NCBI RefSeq assembly: GCF_049671045.1
Contig: NZ_JBATUH010000029.1
Location: forward strand, 1 to 64,000
Length of the DNA stretch: 64,000 nucleotides
Source of the DNA: Parvibaculum sp049671045
Lineage (GTDB): Bacteria; Pseudomonadota; Alphaproteobacteria; Parvibaculales; Parvibaculaceae
Direction: 5' to 3'
The notes beneath the pieces were generated by a model. That model had not been told where the DNA came from, ran no database searches, and saw only the letters and a program-made list of their open reading frames with translations. The position numbers were made by a program, and so were the translations under genes. Positions 1 through 10,134 of the stretch are shown here, in pieces. The number at the start of each line of letters is the position of its first letter. Positions within the stretch are counted from its first letter, which is position 1.

Positions 1-1
1 C

Positions 2-1924
<1,923 letters not shown>

Positions 1925-1929
1925 CGCGC

Positions 1930-1972
1930 GGCGCGCGCCGGAAAATTCTGGAATTGACCTTCGGCGCGCGCC
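1930..1972 (+). other. 11-bp GC-only inverted repeat flanking a TTGACC box
   Basis: GGCGCGCGCCG at 1930-1940 is the exact reverse complement of CGGCGCGCGCC at 1962-1972, with a 21-base loop between. The loop contains TTGACC at 1954-1959, close to a sigma70 -35 element, and CACAAT lies 18 bases further on at 1978-1983. It may be a stem in the carB 3' end or a structure over a greA promoter. The repeat is certain; its role is inference. Confidence 0.45.
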
Positions 1973-1999
1973 TCGCCCACAATCAGACCTCGTAAACAT

Positions 2000-2036
2000 C
2001 CCGACCGGAGTCGCTCGGCGGCTCCGGCGGGTTTTT
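2000..2036 (+). terminator. Intrinsic terminator between carB and greA
   Basis: CCGGAG (2005-2010) pairs with CTCCGG (2022-2027), with further flanking C/G pairs, and a run of five T follows at 2032-2036. It ends carB transcription. If the TTGACC/CACAAT promoter at 1954-1983 is real, the hairpin would instead lie inside the greA leader. Confidence 0.75.
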
Positions 2037-2098
2037 ATTGGCAAAAGCCGGACCCGGCCCATTTCGAGACAGGGCCTACTTAAGAGAGATCGTCCGAC

Positions 2099-2572
2099 AT
2101 GGAGAGGATTCCGATGACTTCCGAGGGCTACAAGTCCCTGGAAGAGGAAATCAAGTTTCTGAAGTCCGTTGAGCGTCCGCGCATCATCAAAGCGATCGCG
2201 GAAGCGCGCGAGCATGGCGACCTGTCGGAGAATGCGGAATATCACGCTGCCAAGGAGCAGCAGGGGCTGAACGAGAGCCGCGTCGCGGAACTCGAGGACA
2301 AGATCAGCCGCGCCGAAGTTATCGACGTCTCGAAGCTCTCCGGCGACACGGTCAAGTTCGGCGCAACGGTGACGCTGGTCGATGAGGACACGGACGAAGA
2401 AGCGACCTATCAGATCGTCGGCGAGATCGAGGCGGACGTGAAGAAGGGCCGCGTCTCGATCACCTCGCCCATCGCCCGCGCGCTCATCGGCAAGTCCGTC
2501 GGCGACAGCGTGGAGGTGAACACGCCCGGCGGCGGCAAGTCCTACGAGATCCTGAAGGTCGAGTACAAGTAA
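2099..2572 (+). CDS. greA: Transcription elongation factor GreA
   Basis: GreA binds the secondary channel of RNA polymerase and stimulates cleavage of backtracked transcripts. The 157 residues match the usual family length. The N-terminal coiled coil (about residues 1-75) carries the conserved AREHGDLSENAEYHAAKEQQ region with the acidic D-x-x-E tip, and the C-terminal FKBP-like domain includes GKSVGDSVEVNTPGG. The start at MERIPMTSEGY is typical of alphaproteobacterial GreA. The gene stands alone between the carB terminator and a palindromic intergenic repeat. Confidence 0.97.
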   Translation: MERIPMTSEGYKSLEEEIKFLKSVERPRIIKAIAEAREHGDLSENAEYHAAKEQQGLNESRVAELEDKISRAEVIDVSKLSGDTVKFGATVTLVDEDTDEEATYQIVGEIEADVKKGRVSITSPIARALIGKSVGDSVEVNTPGGGKSYEILKVEYK

Positions 2573-2589
2573 GGACTTTCTCCCTGCGA

Positions 2590-2670
2590 TCCGGCTTCAT
2601 GCCGGGGGTCCAGAGCCATAAGCTCGGAGTAGGCAATGCTGGATCCCGGGACGAGCCCGGGATGACAGCA
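2590..2670. repeat. Palindromic intergenic repeat (alphaproteobacterial type)
   Basis: Two dyads lie between the convergent greA and Lrp genes. The clearer one has TGCTG (2637-2641) pairing with CAGCA (2666-2670), and inside it ATCCCGGG pairs with CCCGGGAT around an ACGAG loop. A weaker CCGGCTTCATGCCGG dyad precedes it. Words of this kind are dispersed between genes in many Hyphomicrobiales. Related hairpins occur in this window at 25631-25774 and 28277-28307. Confidence 0.7.
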
Positions 2671-2701
2671 GAGGTCGGGGGCGCAGGACGAATCCTGATC
2701 C

Positions 2702-3193
2702 CTACCCCTCCACCGTCTCCAGCGCCTCGAGCGGCACGCCGGCGAGATGCTTCGACTGGCGGATGGTGAGCGAGGTGCGCACGCTCGCCACATTGGGCGC
2801 AGGCGTGAGCCTCTCGGTGAGGAAGCTCTGGAACGTCGAGAGGTCGGGCGCGACGCATTTCAGGATGAAGTCGATATCGCCATTGAGCATATGGCACTCG
2901 CGTACCAGCGGCCATGAAGCGACCAGCGCTTCAAAGGCCTTGAGATCGGCCTCCGCCTGACTATGGAGCCCGACCATGGCGAAGACCGTGACCTCGAAAC
3001 CAAGCGCCCTGCCATCGAGATCGGCGTGATAGCCTTGGATGAGCCCCGCCTTCTCGAGGGCGCGGACCCGGCGCAGGCATGGCGGCGCGGAAATGCCGAC
3101 CCGCTCGGCGAGTTCGACATTGGTGATGCGCCCGTCATTCTGAAGCTCGGTCAGGATCCTGAGATCGATCGCATCGAGCTTGACCCGTTTCAT
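2702..3193 (-). CDS. Lrp/AsnC family transcriptional regulator
   Basis: This 163-residue protein has an N-terminal winged HTH (LDAIDLRILTELQNDGR, then the recognition region GISAPPCLRRVRALEKAGL) and a C-terminal RAM/AsnC ligand-binding domain (about residues 65-150, with VRECHMLNGDIDFILKCVAP). Such proteins form octamers that sense amino acids. I place the start at MKRVKLDAID, where the family homology begins; the frame is open further upstream but reads non-homologous sequence. It is divergent from the ELM1-like cluster across an AT-rich gap (3194-3284), so it may control that cluster as well as itself. The ligand is unknown. Confidence 0.92.
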   Translation of the reverse strand: MKRVKLDAIDLRILTELQNDGRITNVELAERVGISAPPCLRRVRALEKAGLIQGYHADLDGRALGFEVTVFAMVGLHSQAEADLKAFEALVASWPLVRECHMLNGDIDFILKCVAPDLSTFQSFLTERLTPAPNVASVRTSLTIRQSKHLAGVPLEALETVEG

Positions 3194-3284
3194 GGCAATC
3201 CGGCGTGATTTGAGGTTCGATGGGCTGTACTTACTCCGAAAATCAGGATATTTCAGCAATAAAATTACTCGATGGCGCACGAAT

Positions 3285-4268
3285 ATGACCGAAATCACCT
3301 CGTCCGCCAGCGCCATGGAGTGCTGGATTCTGACGCATGACATAGCGGGCTTCGGCGGCATGACCGGCTTCGAGGTGCAGGCGCTCGGCGTGGCCGAGGC
3401 GCTGAATGTCACGCCAGTCGTCAAGCGGGTGAAGCCCTGCGCGCCCTATAGCTGGCTCGCGCCATGGGGGCCGGCCGCTCCCGCCGAAGGCATCGCGCCG
3501 CCATGGCCCGACCTCCTCATCGCCTCGGGCCGCCAGTCGATCCCCTATGCGCGCATGATCCGGCGGCGCTCGGGCGGCAGGACCTTCGTCGTCGTGCTTC
3601 AGGACCCGCGCGTCTCCCCGCGCCATTTCGATCTTGTCTGGGCTCCGGCGCATGACCGCCTTCAGGGCGCGAACGTGCTCTCGACGCTCACCTCGCCCCA
3701 TCGCCTGACGCGCGAAAAGCTCGCGGTCGAAGCAAGACGGATCGAACCGCTGGTCGGCCACCTGCCCCGCCCCCGCGTCGCCGTTCTGCTCGGCGGATCG
3801 AACGCCGTTTACACATTCTCCGAAGATGCCGCCCGGCGCATCGGCGCGCAGCTTGCGGGCCTTGCCGATCATCGTCACGCCGGGCTCATGGTCACGCCCT
3901 CGCGCCGCACGGGCGAGACGCAGGCCCGCATCATCGCCGGGCACCTCGCCGGCAAGTCCGCCTTCATCTGGGACGGCGCGGGCGAGAACCCCTATTTCGG
4001 CATGCTCGGCCAGGCCGACGCCATCGTCGTGACCTGCGATTCCGTCAACATGGTGGGCGAGGCCGCCTCGACGGGGAAGCCCGTCTATGTCATCGAACTC
4101 GAAGGCGGCTCGCCGAAGTTCCGCCGCTTTCTCGACGCCATGTACGCTCATGGCGCGGCGCGACCCTTTGTCGGCCAGCTTGAAAGCTGGGAGTACGAGC
4201 CATTAAATGCTACCCATGAGATCGCGGACGCGATCACGCGCGGCATGGCTGCGCGCCGCAAAAGGTAA
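3285..4268 (+). CDS. Mitochondrial-fission-ELM1-like family protein
   Basis: This 327-residue soluble protein belongs to the ELM1 family (DUF1022), shared by plant mitochondria and alphaproteobacteria. The fold resembles GT-B glycosyltransferases or UDP-GlcNAc epimerases. Visible landmarks are an N-terminal WILTHDIAGFGGMTGFEVQA, a middle VVLQDPRVSPRHFDLVWAP and RVAVLLGGSN, and a C-terminal VVTCDSVNMVGEAASTGKPV that looks like a nucleotide-sugar site. The start was chosen at MTEITSSAS, after the AT-rich gap. It heads a same-strand run with an oxygenase, an unknown 662-residue protein and a methyltransferase-like gene. Bacterial function is not established; sugar transfer is inference from fold. 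Confidence 0.85.
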   Translation: MTEITSSASAMECWILTHDIAGFGGMTGFEVQALGVAEALNVTPVVKRVKPCAPYSWLAPWGPAAPAEGIAPPWPDLLIASGRQSIPYARMIRRRSGGRTFVVVLQDPRVSPRHFDLVWAPAHDRLQGANVLSTLTSPHRLTREKLAVEARRIEPLVGHLPRPRVAVLLGGSNAVYTFSEDAARRIGAQLAGLADHRHAGLMVTPSRRTGETQARIIAGHLAGKSAFIWDGAGENPYFGMLGQADAIVVTCDSVNMVGEAASTGKPVYVIELEGGSPKFRRFLDAMYAHGAARPFVGQLESWEYEPLNATHEIADAITRGMAARRKR

Positions 4269-4286
4269 ACAGACCCGGACGGGACC

Positions 4287-4931
4287 ATGAGCCTCATCGA
4301 CATCGAAGCCCTTCGCGCCACGCCGCTGAAGCGAGATCCCTATGATTATTTCGTCGTGCCGGGTTTTGTGAAAGGCGAAGCGCTGGACAAGGTCATCGCG
4401 GATTTTCCGCGGATCGATTCCACCGGCTCCATCCCGCCGAGCGAGCTCGACATCAAGGGCGCATTCGATCGCCTGCTGAAGGAAATGGATGGGCCTGAGT
4501 TCCGCAAGGCCATCGAGGAGAAGTTCGGCCTCGACCTTTCCTCGCGCCCGACCATGTTCACCGTTCGCGGCAATTGCGCGCGCTCGAATGGCAAGATCCA
4601 CACCGACACGGAATCGAAGATCATCACCGTACTTCTCTATCTCAATCAGGATTGGGAAGCGAATGGCGGGCGGCTCCGCATCCTGCGTTCGGGAACGGAC
4701 CTCAATGACGCGGCCGAGGAAGTCTCGCCCAATGGCGGCACACTTCTCGTCTTCCGCCGCTCCGACAATTCATGGCACGGCCACGAACCCTTCGAGGGGC
4801 CGCGGCGCGCCATCCAGATGAACTGGGTGCGCGACGAAGCGGTTGTCGAGCGCGAGCAGAAGCGCCACCGCTTCACCATGCTCCTGAAGCGGCTCAACCC
4901 GTTCGGCGGCGTCGCCGCGCGTGCATCCTGA
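4287..4931 (+). CDS. Fe(II)/2-oxoglutarate-dependent oxygenase (prolyl-hydroxylase-like)
   Basis: The 214-residue protein carries the metal facial triad of 2-oxoglutarate oxygenases: H105-T-D107, then a distal His (H164 or H166) in SWHGHEPFEGPRRAIQMNW, with R174 a likely 2-oxoglutarate carboxylate ligand. Between them, VLLYLNQDWEANGGRLRIL is the usual double-stranded beta-helix core of 2OG-FeII_Oxy_3 proteins. It begins 18 bases after the ELM1-like gene and ends 14 bases before the next, so the three probably share a transcript. The substrate is unknown; a protein side chain or a glycan or lipid head group are both possible. Confidence 0.88.
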   Translation: MSLIDIEALRATPLKRDPYDYFVVPGFVKGEALDKVIADFPRIDSTGSIPPSELDIKGAFDRLLKEMDGPEFRKAIEEKFGLDLSSRPTMFTVRGNCARSNGKIHTDTESKIITVLLYLNQDWEANGGRLRILRSGTDLNDAAEEVSPNGGTLLVFRRSDNSWHGHEPFEGPRRAIQMNWVRDEAVVEREQKRHRFTMLLKRLNPFGGVAARAS

Positions 4932-4945
4932 CGGAACCCGCCCAT

Positions 4946-6934
4946 ATGGCGCTCCAGATCGAAACCTTCAAGAATGCCGACCTCGCGCATGGCTGGCGGC
5001 CGGGCAACAATGCGGGCGGCGCGACGCTCTTCAAGGCGCTCGGCCATCCGCTCTCCGCCCCGCTCGGCCACGCGCTGATCGAGGATCTCGCCAAGGCCGG
5101 GCCCGTCGCCATCTACGACCCGACGCAGGCGGTCGGCAATTTCCACGCCTATTACGATCTCTCGCGCCTCGATATCGAGGGCTATTACGTGCAGCGCGTC
5201 GAGGATCTCGGCGACACGTTCAACGGCCACGAAGCGCGGCCGGTGAGCGAGCTCGCACGGTCGAAGGCGAGCGCCGTGCTCGTCCTTCTCTTCGATGCCG
5301 ACAAGGCGCTCATCTCCATGCGCCACCTCATGCCGAAGGGCGCGCGCATCGCCTCGCTCGACGAGATGCGTCTGCCCGACGACATGCTCACCAATCGCGC
5401 CAGCTATCTCGATCCTCTGAACTTCGCGACGAACTTCGCGCTCATGCGCGAGATCAAGGGCGCGAACGGCGCGGACGGCATCCACACCCGCATCGCCAGC
5501 GCGAATTACTGGGCGCTGCATGGTGCGGAGAACCCCGAGCTCTGGCTCTGTCTCTTCGGTGAAGACGGCTCGCAGCTCGCCGAATGGCGCGAGACGCTGC
5601 CCGCCCCCGGCGCACCCTTCGCCATCGACAGCGCCGAGGTGCGCCATCGCTTCGGCCTCGACGACTTCACGGGCTCGCTCTTCATCCATGCGATCCGCAT
5701 CAAGGGCCATGACGTCGTCAAATACGCGCTCGACATGTATGGCGAAGATGGCCGCGCGCTCTCCTGCAGCCATGACGCCAATGCATGGCCTGCCGACTAT
5801 TATGCCGGCATGCCGGCGGGCGAGGACGACGAGCGCGTCACGCTCTTCATCCAGAACTCGCACCCCATGCCGATTCCGCCGCGCTCCATCGGCCTCAACA
5901 TCATGGGCGCGCAGGACGTGTCCTGGTTCGACGAGGAGATCGCGCCCTTCGCGACGCGGGCGATAGCGGTCAACGATCTTCTCCCCCAGGCCAGATGGCC
6001 CGATCAGGTGGAGATCGTCGCCGGCCGCTATTTCGTGCGCCCGCGCTACGAGGTCCGGCGCGCGAGCGGGCAGCGCCGCATCGCACATGCCAATGTCGAG
6101 CGCACGGACCTGAAACCCAATCCCGAGATCCGCACGCTCGGCAAGGTGATGGGCAAGGGCTACATCATGCCGCTGCCCGTTCTGCCGCGCGGCGAATTCT
6201 CGACCGTCATGCTGCCGACGCCCATGGCGACGGAGCAGCACGAACTGCCGATCCGCGCCGAGCTCATCGACGCCTCCGGCAAGCCCGTCGCCTCGCGCTT
6301 CCTCGGCCGCATCCCGCGGCGCGAAAGCATCGAGCTCGACATCGAAAGCTGGATCGGCGAGGCCTCGCTCTCGCTCCCCTCAGGTTACGGCCATGTCGAG
6401 TTTCTCTATGACTTCCGCGATGGCGGCGACGGCGATGGCTGGCTCCATGCGCTTGGCCGCTTTGAGCAAAAGACGAGCGGGCATCGCGCCGAGACGATTT
6501 TCGGCGCGCATATCTACAACACCGCCGTCATCTACAAGGACGAGCCGCAATCCTATACGAACAAGCCGCCCGGACTGACGACGCGCCTCTTCCTGCGGCT
6601 CGGCCAAGGCGGAACGGCAAACGGGACGGCGAGCGGGCTCGACACCATGTGTCACCTGATCTACCCCGCCTCGACGCCCTGGCACGAGAAGAGCTCGACC
6701 CTCCTCATCCTGCACGACGCGGAAGGAAAGCCGGTGGCCGAAAGGCACATCGAGATAGCTTGCGGCGGCTCGCGCTTCTGGCGCCTCTCCGAAATGTTCG
6801 ATAAGGACGAAATCGAGAGCATGGGTGGCGCGGGCTATGTGATCGTGCGCGACACCACCTGCCGCCTCTTCGGCTTTCACGGCCTTCTCAACGGCACGAA
6901 GAGCTTCTGCCTCGACCACATGTTCGGATTCTGA
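4946..6934 (+). CDS. Uncharacterised 662-residue protein of the ELM1/oxygenase cluster
   Basis: I do not recognise this family. There is no signal peptide and no obvious membrane segment. The N-terminal third (about 1-190) has alternating alpha/beta character with AVLVLLFDADKALISMRHL followed by ARIASLDEMRLPDD, suggesting a Rossmann-like half. The rest is rich in beta strands, aromatics and histidines (RTLGKVMGKGYIMPLPVLP, GYGHVEFLYDFRDGGDGDGW, TRLFLRLGQGG). The start at MALQIETFKN is 14 bases past the oxygenase stop. Base composition matches its neighbours. Given the partners, a role in making or modifying a cell-surface molecule is a guess. Confidence 0.75.
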   Translation: MALQIETFKNADLAHGWRPGNNAGGATLFKALGHPLSAPLGHALIEDLAKAGPVAIYDPTQAVGNFHAYYDLSRLDIEGYYVQRVEDLGDTFNGHEARPVSELARSKASAVLVLLFDADKALISMRHLMPKGARIASLDEMRLPDDMLTNRASYLDPLNFATNFALMREIKGANGADGIHTRIASANYWALHGAENPELWLCLFGEDGSQLAEWRETLPAPGAPFAIDSAEVRHRFGLDDFTGSLFIHAIRIKGHDVVKYALDMYGEDGRALSCSHDANAWPADYYAGMPAGEDDERVTLFIQNSHPMPIPPRSIGLNIMGAQDVSWFDEEIAPFATRAIAVNDLLPQARWPDQVEIVAGRYFVRPRYEVRRASGQRRIAHANVERTDLKPNPEIRTLGKVMGKGYIMPLPVLPRGEFSTVMLPTPMATEQHELPIRAELIDASGKPVASRFLGRIPRRESIELDIESWIGEASLSLPSGYGHVEFLYDFRDGGDGDGWLHALGRFEQKTSGHRAETIFGAHIYNTAVIYKDEPQSYTNKPPGLTTRLFLRLGQGGTANGTASGLDTMCHLIYPASTPWHEKSSTLLILHDAEGKPVAERHIEIACGGSRFWRLSEMFDKDEIESMGGAGYVIVRDTTCRLFGFHGLLNGTKSFCLDHMFGF

Positions 6935-7013
6935 TTTTCCGCTGAACCTTCCGACACAACGGTTCGCGGCGCTCCGAAGGGCTGGCAGCGGCACCCAACC
7001 AGATGACCAACGA

Positions 7014-7742
7014 ATGAAATCTCTCGCCAACACGCTCGCGAAATTCCTGCCCGGGAAGCTCGCCGGACGCTTCGACTATCGCACGCGTCACCAGGAATTC
7101 TTCTTTCCCTATTGTGGCGGCGCGATGAACGGCCAGACGGCGCGGGCCGAATTCGTCCGTGAACTGATCGAGCATTGCGGGATAGAGCGCATCATCGAAA
7201 CGGGGACCTATCGCGGCACCACGACCGAATGGTTCGGCCGCTTCGGCCTGCCCGTTCTTTCGGCCGAGGCCGTCGAGCGCTATGCGGAATTCTCGCGCCT
7301 GCGCGTGCGCAAGCTGCCCAATGTGCAGATCCACAGGAAGAATTCAGTCGATCTCCTGAAAGAGATCGTCGCGGCCAAGGATGGGCTCGAAAAGCCGACA
7401 CTCTTCTACCTCGACGCGCATTGGTACGATTATCTGCCGTTGCGCGACGAATATGAGATCATCTGCGGGAACTTCACCCACCCGATCATGGTGGTGGACG
7501 ATTTTCAGGTGCCCGACGATCCGGACTACACATATGACGATTACGGCCCCGGCAAGGCGCTGACGCTCGACTATTTTACGGCGAACGGCGCCGCCATGCC
7601 CGCGCATATCTTCTTTCCGGTGACGAAGGCCCGCTGGGAGACCGGCGCGCGGCGCGGCTGCGTGGTGCTGACGAATGACGCGGCGCTCGCCGAAACGATC
7701 GAGCGGCGCGTGCCGCTGCTGCGCCGCTGGCCCTCGGCCTGA
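7014..7742 (+). CDS. Class I SAM-dependent methyltransferase-like protein
   Basis: The 242-residue protein contains a motif-I-like glycine-rich loop, IIETGTYRGTTTEWFG, at about residues 60-75, then PVLSAEAVERYAEFSRLR where the acidic end of strand 2 sits, and LFYLDAHWYDYLPLRDE and IMVVDDFQVPDDPDY. The D-x-H and VVDD motifs resemble small-molecule or sugar O-methyltransferases of the TylF type. It is the last gene of the 3.3-7.7 kb run, 79 bases after the unknown protein. A sugar or surface-glycan acceptor fits the context but is inferred. Confidence 0.72.
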   Translation: MKSLANTLAKFLPGKLAGRFDYRTRHQEFFFPYCGGAMNGQTARAEFVRELIEHCGIERIIETGTYRGTTTEWFGRFGLPVLSAEAVERYAEFSRLRVRKLPNVQIHRKNSVDLLKEIVAAKDGLEKPTLFYLDAHWYDYLPLRDEYEIICGNFTHPIMVVDDFQVPDDPDYTYDDYGPGKALTLDYFTANGAAMPAHIFFPVTKARWETGARRGCVVLTNDAALAETIERRVPLLRRWPSA

Positions 7743-7815
7743 TCCCGAGCCGCAGCCGCCACCGTCAACGCCCGCGACATTCCGCCCCCCTTTCGCGGTT
7801 GCAGCATTTTTGCCC

Positions 7816-7844
7816 TTGAAATCTCTTTGTAATGCCTCTAACTA
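7816..7844 (+). promoter_or_regulatory. Sigma70-like promoter of the peroxiredoxin gene
   Basis: TTGAAA (7816-7821) and TAACTA (7839-7844) are separated by 17 bases. An overlapping alternative is TTGTAA (7827-7832) with TATAGT (7851-7856) at 18 bases. The region is AT-rich against a GC-rich background and lies just upstream of the peroxiredoxin start. Confidence 0.5.
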
Positions 7845-7855
7845 GCAACTTATAG

Positions 7856-7872
7856 TTTGGAGCCATTCCAAA
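7856..7872 (+). promoter_or_regulatory. Inverted repeat TTTGGA-N5-TCCAAA in the peroxiredoxin leader
   Basis: A perfect 6-bp dyad (7856-7861 and 7867-7872) lies at or just after the predicted transcription start and 29 bases before the start codon. The position suits a repressor or redox-regulator operator. It is not a textbook OxyR site, so the regulator is unknown. Confidence 0.45.
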
Positions 7873-7901
7873 GACAGTCACAAGTATCAGGAGCTAATGC
7901 A

Positions 7902-8507
7902 ATGAGCGTTCTCGTCGGCAAACCCGCCCCGGACTTCACCGCCGCCGCCGTCCTCGCCGATGGCGAAATCGTCGAGGATTTCAACCTGAAGTCCCATCTC
8001 GCCGGCAGCTACGGGCTCGTCTTCTTCTATCCGCTTGATTTCACCTTCGTCTGCCCGTCCGAGATCCTCGCCTATTCGAACCGTGTGCCCCAGTTCAAGG
8101 AGCGCAACGTGAAGGTCGTCGCGGTGAGCGTCGACAGCCAGTACACGCACAATGCCTGGCGCAACACGGCGCCCAAGGATGGCGGCCTCGGCCCGGTGCA
8201 GTTCCCCATGGTCGCCGACATGACGAAGCAGATCGCGCGCGACTATGACGTGCTGATCGAGGACGCCGGCGTCGCCCTGCGCGGCACCTTCCTCATCGAC
8301 CGCGAGGGTATCGTCCGCCACCAGCTCGTGAACGACCTGCCGCTCGGCCGCAACGCCGACGAGGCGCTTCGCATGGTCGACGCGCTCCAGTTCCACGAGG
8401 AGAATGGCGAAGTCTGCCCCGCCGGCTGGCAGAAGGGCGCGGAGGGGATGAAGGCCGACCCGAAGGGCGTCGCCGAATATCTCGGCACCCACGCGGAAGC
8501 GCTCTGA
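7902..8507 (+). CDS. 2-Cys peroxiredoxin (AhpC/Prx family)
   Basis: This thiol peroxidase reduces hydrogen peroxide and organic peroxides in the cytosol. The 201 residues contain the peroxidatic cysteine C51 in FYPLDFTFVCPSE and the resolving cysteine C172 in EVCPAGW, so it is a typical 2-Cys enzyme. The start at MSVLVGKPAPDF follows an AGGAG ribosome site at 7889-7893. Thioredoxin reductase follows 90 bases downstream, so it is likely recycled through the thioredoxin system. AhpC proper is the close alternative; no ahpF is present here. Confidence 0.93.
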   Translation: MSVLVGKPAPDFTAAAVLADGEIVEDFNLKSHLAGSYGLVFFYPLDFTFVCPSEILAYSNRVPQFKERNVKVVAVSVDSQYTHNAWRNTAPKDGGLGPVQFPMVADMTKQIARDYDVLIEDAGVALRGTFLIDREGIVRHQLVNDLPLGRNADEALRMVDALQFHEENGEVCPAGWQKGAEGMKADPKGVAEYLGTHAEAL

Positions 8508-8597
8508 GCCGCGAGCCTGCAGCAACCTGTCACTTTTGGCCGGGCCGCCCTGCCCCTATATAGTGGGGCGGCCCCCCTCCGAAGCAACGGAACCATC

Positions 8598-9563
8598 ATG
8601 TCCGAAACGAAGCACTCCAAGGTCCTCATCATCGGCGCCGGCGCGGCCGGCTACACGGCCGCGATCTATGCCGCGCGCGCCATGCTTGAGCCGACGATCA
8701 TTCAGGGCATCCAGCCGGGCGGCCAGCTCACCATCACGACCGAGGTCGAGAACTATCCGGGCTTCGCCGAGGCGATCCAGGGCCCCTGGCTCATGGAGCA
8801 GATGGAAGCGCAGGCGCGCCACATGGGCACCAACATCGTCGCCGATACGATCGTGAACGCGGACCTCTCGCGGCGTCCGTTCCGTCTCACCGGCGACAGC
8901 GGCACGGTCTATACGGCCGATGCCCTCATCATCGCCACGGGCGCGCAGGCGAAGTGGCTCGGCCTCCCCTCCGAGCAGAAGTTCCAGGGCTTCGGCGTGT
9001 CGGCCTGCGCCACCTGTGACGGCTTCTTCTATCGCGGCAAGGAAGTGATCGTCGTCGGCGGCGGCAATACCGCTGTCGAGGAAGCGATCTTCCTCACCAA
9101 TTTCGCCTCCAAGGTGACGGTCATTCACCGCCGCGGCGAATTCCGCGCCGAGAGGATCATGCAGGAGCGGCTGTTCCGCAATCCGAAGATCGAGGTGATC
9201 TGGGATTCGGTCATCGACAAAATCGTCGGAACTGAAGACCCGCTCGGCGTCACCGGCGCGAAGATCACCAACGTCAAGACGGGCGAGACACGCATCGTTC
9301 CCGCTCACGGCGTCTTCGTTGCTATCGGCCATGCTCCGCAGACGGAACTTTTTGCCGGACAGCTCGATATGAAGCCCGGCAACTATCTGAAGACGGTGCC
9401 CGGCACGGCGGCGACGAACGTTCCGGGCGTCTTTGCGGCGGGCGACGTGGCGGACGATGTCTATCGCCAGGCCGTGACGGCGGCCGGCATGGGCTGCATG
9501 GCGGCGCTCGAAGCCGAGCGCTTCCTCGCCGCGCAAGAGTCCCGCGCTGAAGCGGCCGAATAG
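8598..9563 (+). CDS. trxB: Thioredoxin-disulfide reductase
   Basis: This FAD enzyme uses NADPH to reduce thioredoxin. The 321 residues match the low-molecular-weight bacterial type. Visible parts are the N-terminal FAD site IIGAGAAGYTAAIYAARA, the redox pair C137-A-T-C140 followed by D, the NADPH site VVGGGNTAVEEAIFL, and the C-terminal FAD motif GVFAAGDVADDVYRQAVTAA. It probably supplies electrons for the peroxiredoxin just upstream and ends at a bidirectional terminator. Confidence 0.96.
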   Translation: MSETKHSKVLIIGAGAAGYTAAIYAARAMLEPTIIQGIQPGGQLTITTEVENYPGFAEAIQGPWLMEQMEAQARHMGTNIVADTIVNADLSRRPFRLTGDSGTVYTADALIIATGAQAKWLGLPSEQKFQGFGVSACATCDGFFYRGKEVIVVGGGNTAVEEAIFLTNFASKVTVIHRRGEFRAERIMQERLFRNPKIEVIWDSVIDKIVGTEDPLGVTGAKITNVKTGETRIVPAHGVFVAIGHAPQTELFAGQLDMKPGNYLKTVPGTAATNVPGVFAAGDVADDVYRQAVTAAGMGCMAALEAERFLAAQESRAEAAE

Positions 9564-9582
9564 TCCCCGGCACCGCGCAAAC

Positions 9583-9616
9583 AAAAACGCCGCGAAGTCA
9601 CCTTCGCGGCGTTTTT
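9583..9616. terminator. Bidirectional intrinsic terminator (trxB / dps)
   Basis: A perfect 15-bp stem (9583-9597 with 9602-9616) closes a TCAC loop. Five A flank the left arm and five T the right arm, so it can end transcription from both the convergent trxB and the Dps gene. Confidence 0.92.
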
Positions 9617-9637
9617 CGTTCGGACCCCGTGCGCCTC

Positions 9638-10105
9638 TCAGGCGAGCATGGAGCGCAGCATCCATGCGGTCTTTTCGCTCGCCTCCATGCGCTGCGTAAG
9701 AAGATCGGCCGTCGGCTCATCATGCGCGGCATCGGCAAGGGGAAAGATTTCGCGCGCCGTGCGCGTCACCGTCTCATGGCCCTTCACGAGATTGCGGATC
9801 ATGTCTTCCGCGACGGGCACGCCCTCGTCTTCCTCGATCCGCGTCAGCTTCGCATAGGCCTTGTAGCCACCCGGCGCGGGGAAGCCCAGGGCACGAATAC
9901 GCTCGGCGACGAGATCGACCGCGGCCCAGAGTTCGTTGTACTGCGTCTCGAACATGAGATGCAGCGTGTTGAACATCGGGCCGGTCACGTTCCAGTGATA
10001 GTAATGGGTCTTGTGATAGAGCGTGTAGGTGTCCGCGAGCAGGTGCGACAACCCGTCAGCGATCTTCGCCCTGTCCTTCTCCGGAATGCCGATATCGATC
10101 TGCAT
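9638..10105 (-). CDS. dps: Dps family DNA-binding ferritin-like protein
   Basis: Dps oxidises and stores iron with peroxide and protects DNA. The 155-residue ferritin-like four-helix protein shows the inter-subunit ferroxidase signature in HKTHYYHWNVTGPMFNTLH followed by the D/E-rich LMFETQYNELWAAVD. The start at MQIDIGIPEKDR is set by a strong AAGGAGG ribosome site; a longer frame exists but lacks homology. It is convergent with trxB, so three oxidative-stress genes sit together. The DNA-binding tail is short, as in many alphaproteobacterial Dps proteins. Confidence 0.92.
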   Translation of the reverse strand: MQIDIGIPEKDRAKIADGLSHLLADTYTLYHKTHYYHWNVTGPMFNTLHLMFETQYNELWAAVDLVAERIRALGFPAPGGYKAYAKLTRIEEDEGVPVAEDMIRNLVKGHETVTRTAREIFPLADAAHDEPTADLLTQRMEASEKTAWMLRSMLA

Positions 10106-10134
10106 GGTCGAGCCTCCTTGATGTTGGACAAACA

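Noticed and set aside
4646..6241. Minus-strand frame of 531 codons opposite the oxygenase and the unknown 662-residue protein
   Set aside because: The plus-strand frames form a tightly spaced run with ribosome sites and one has an intact iron triad. The minus frame has no domain.
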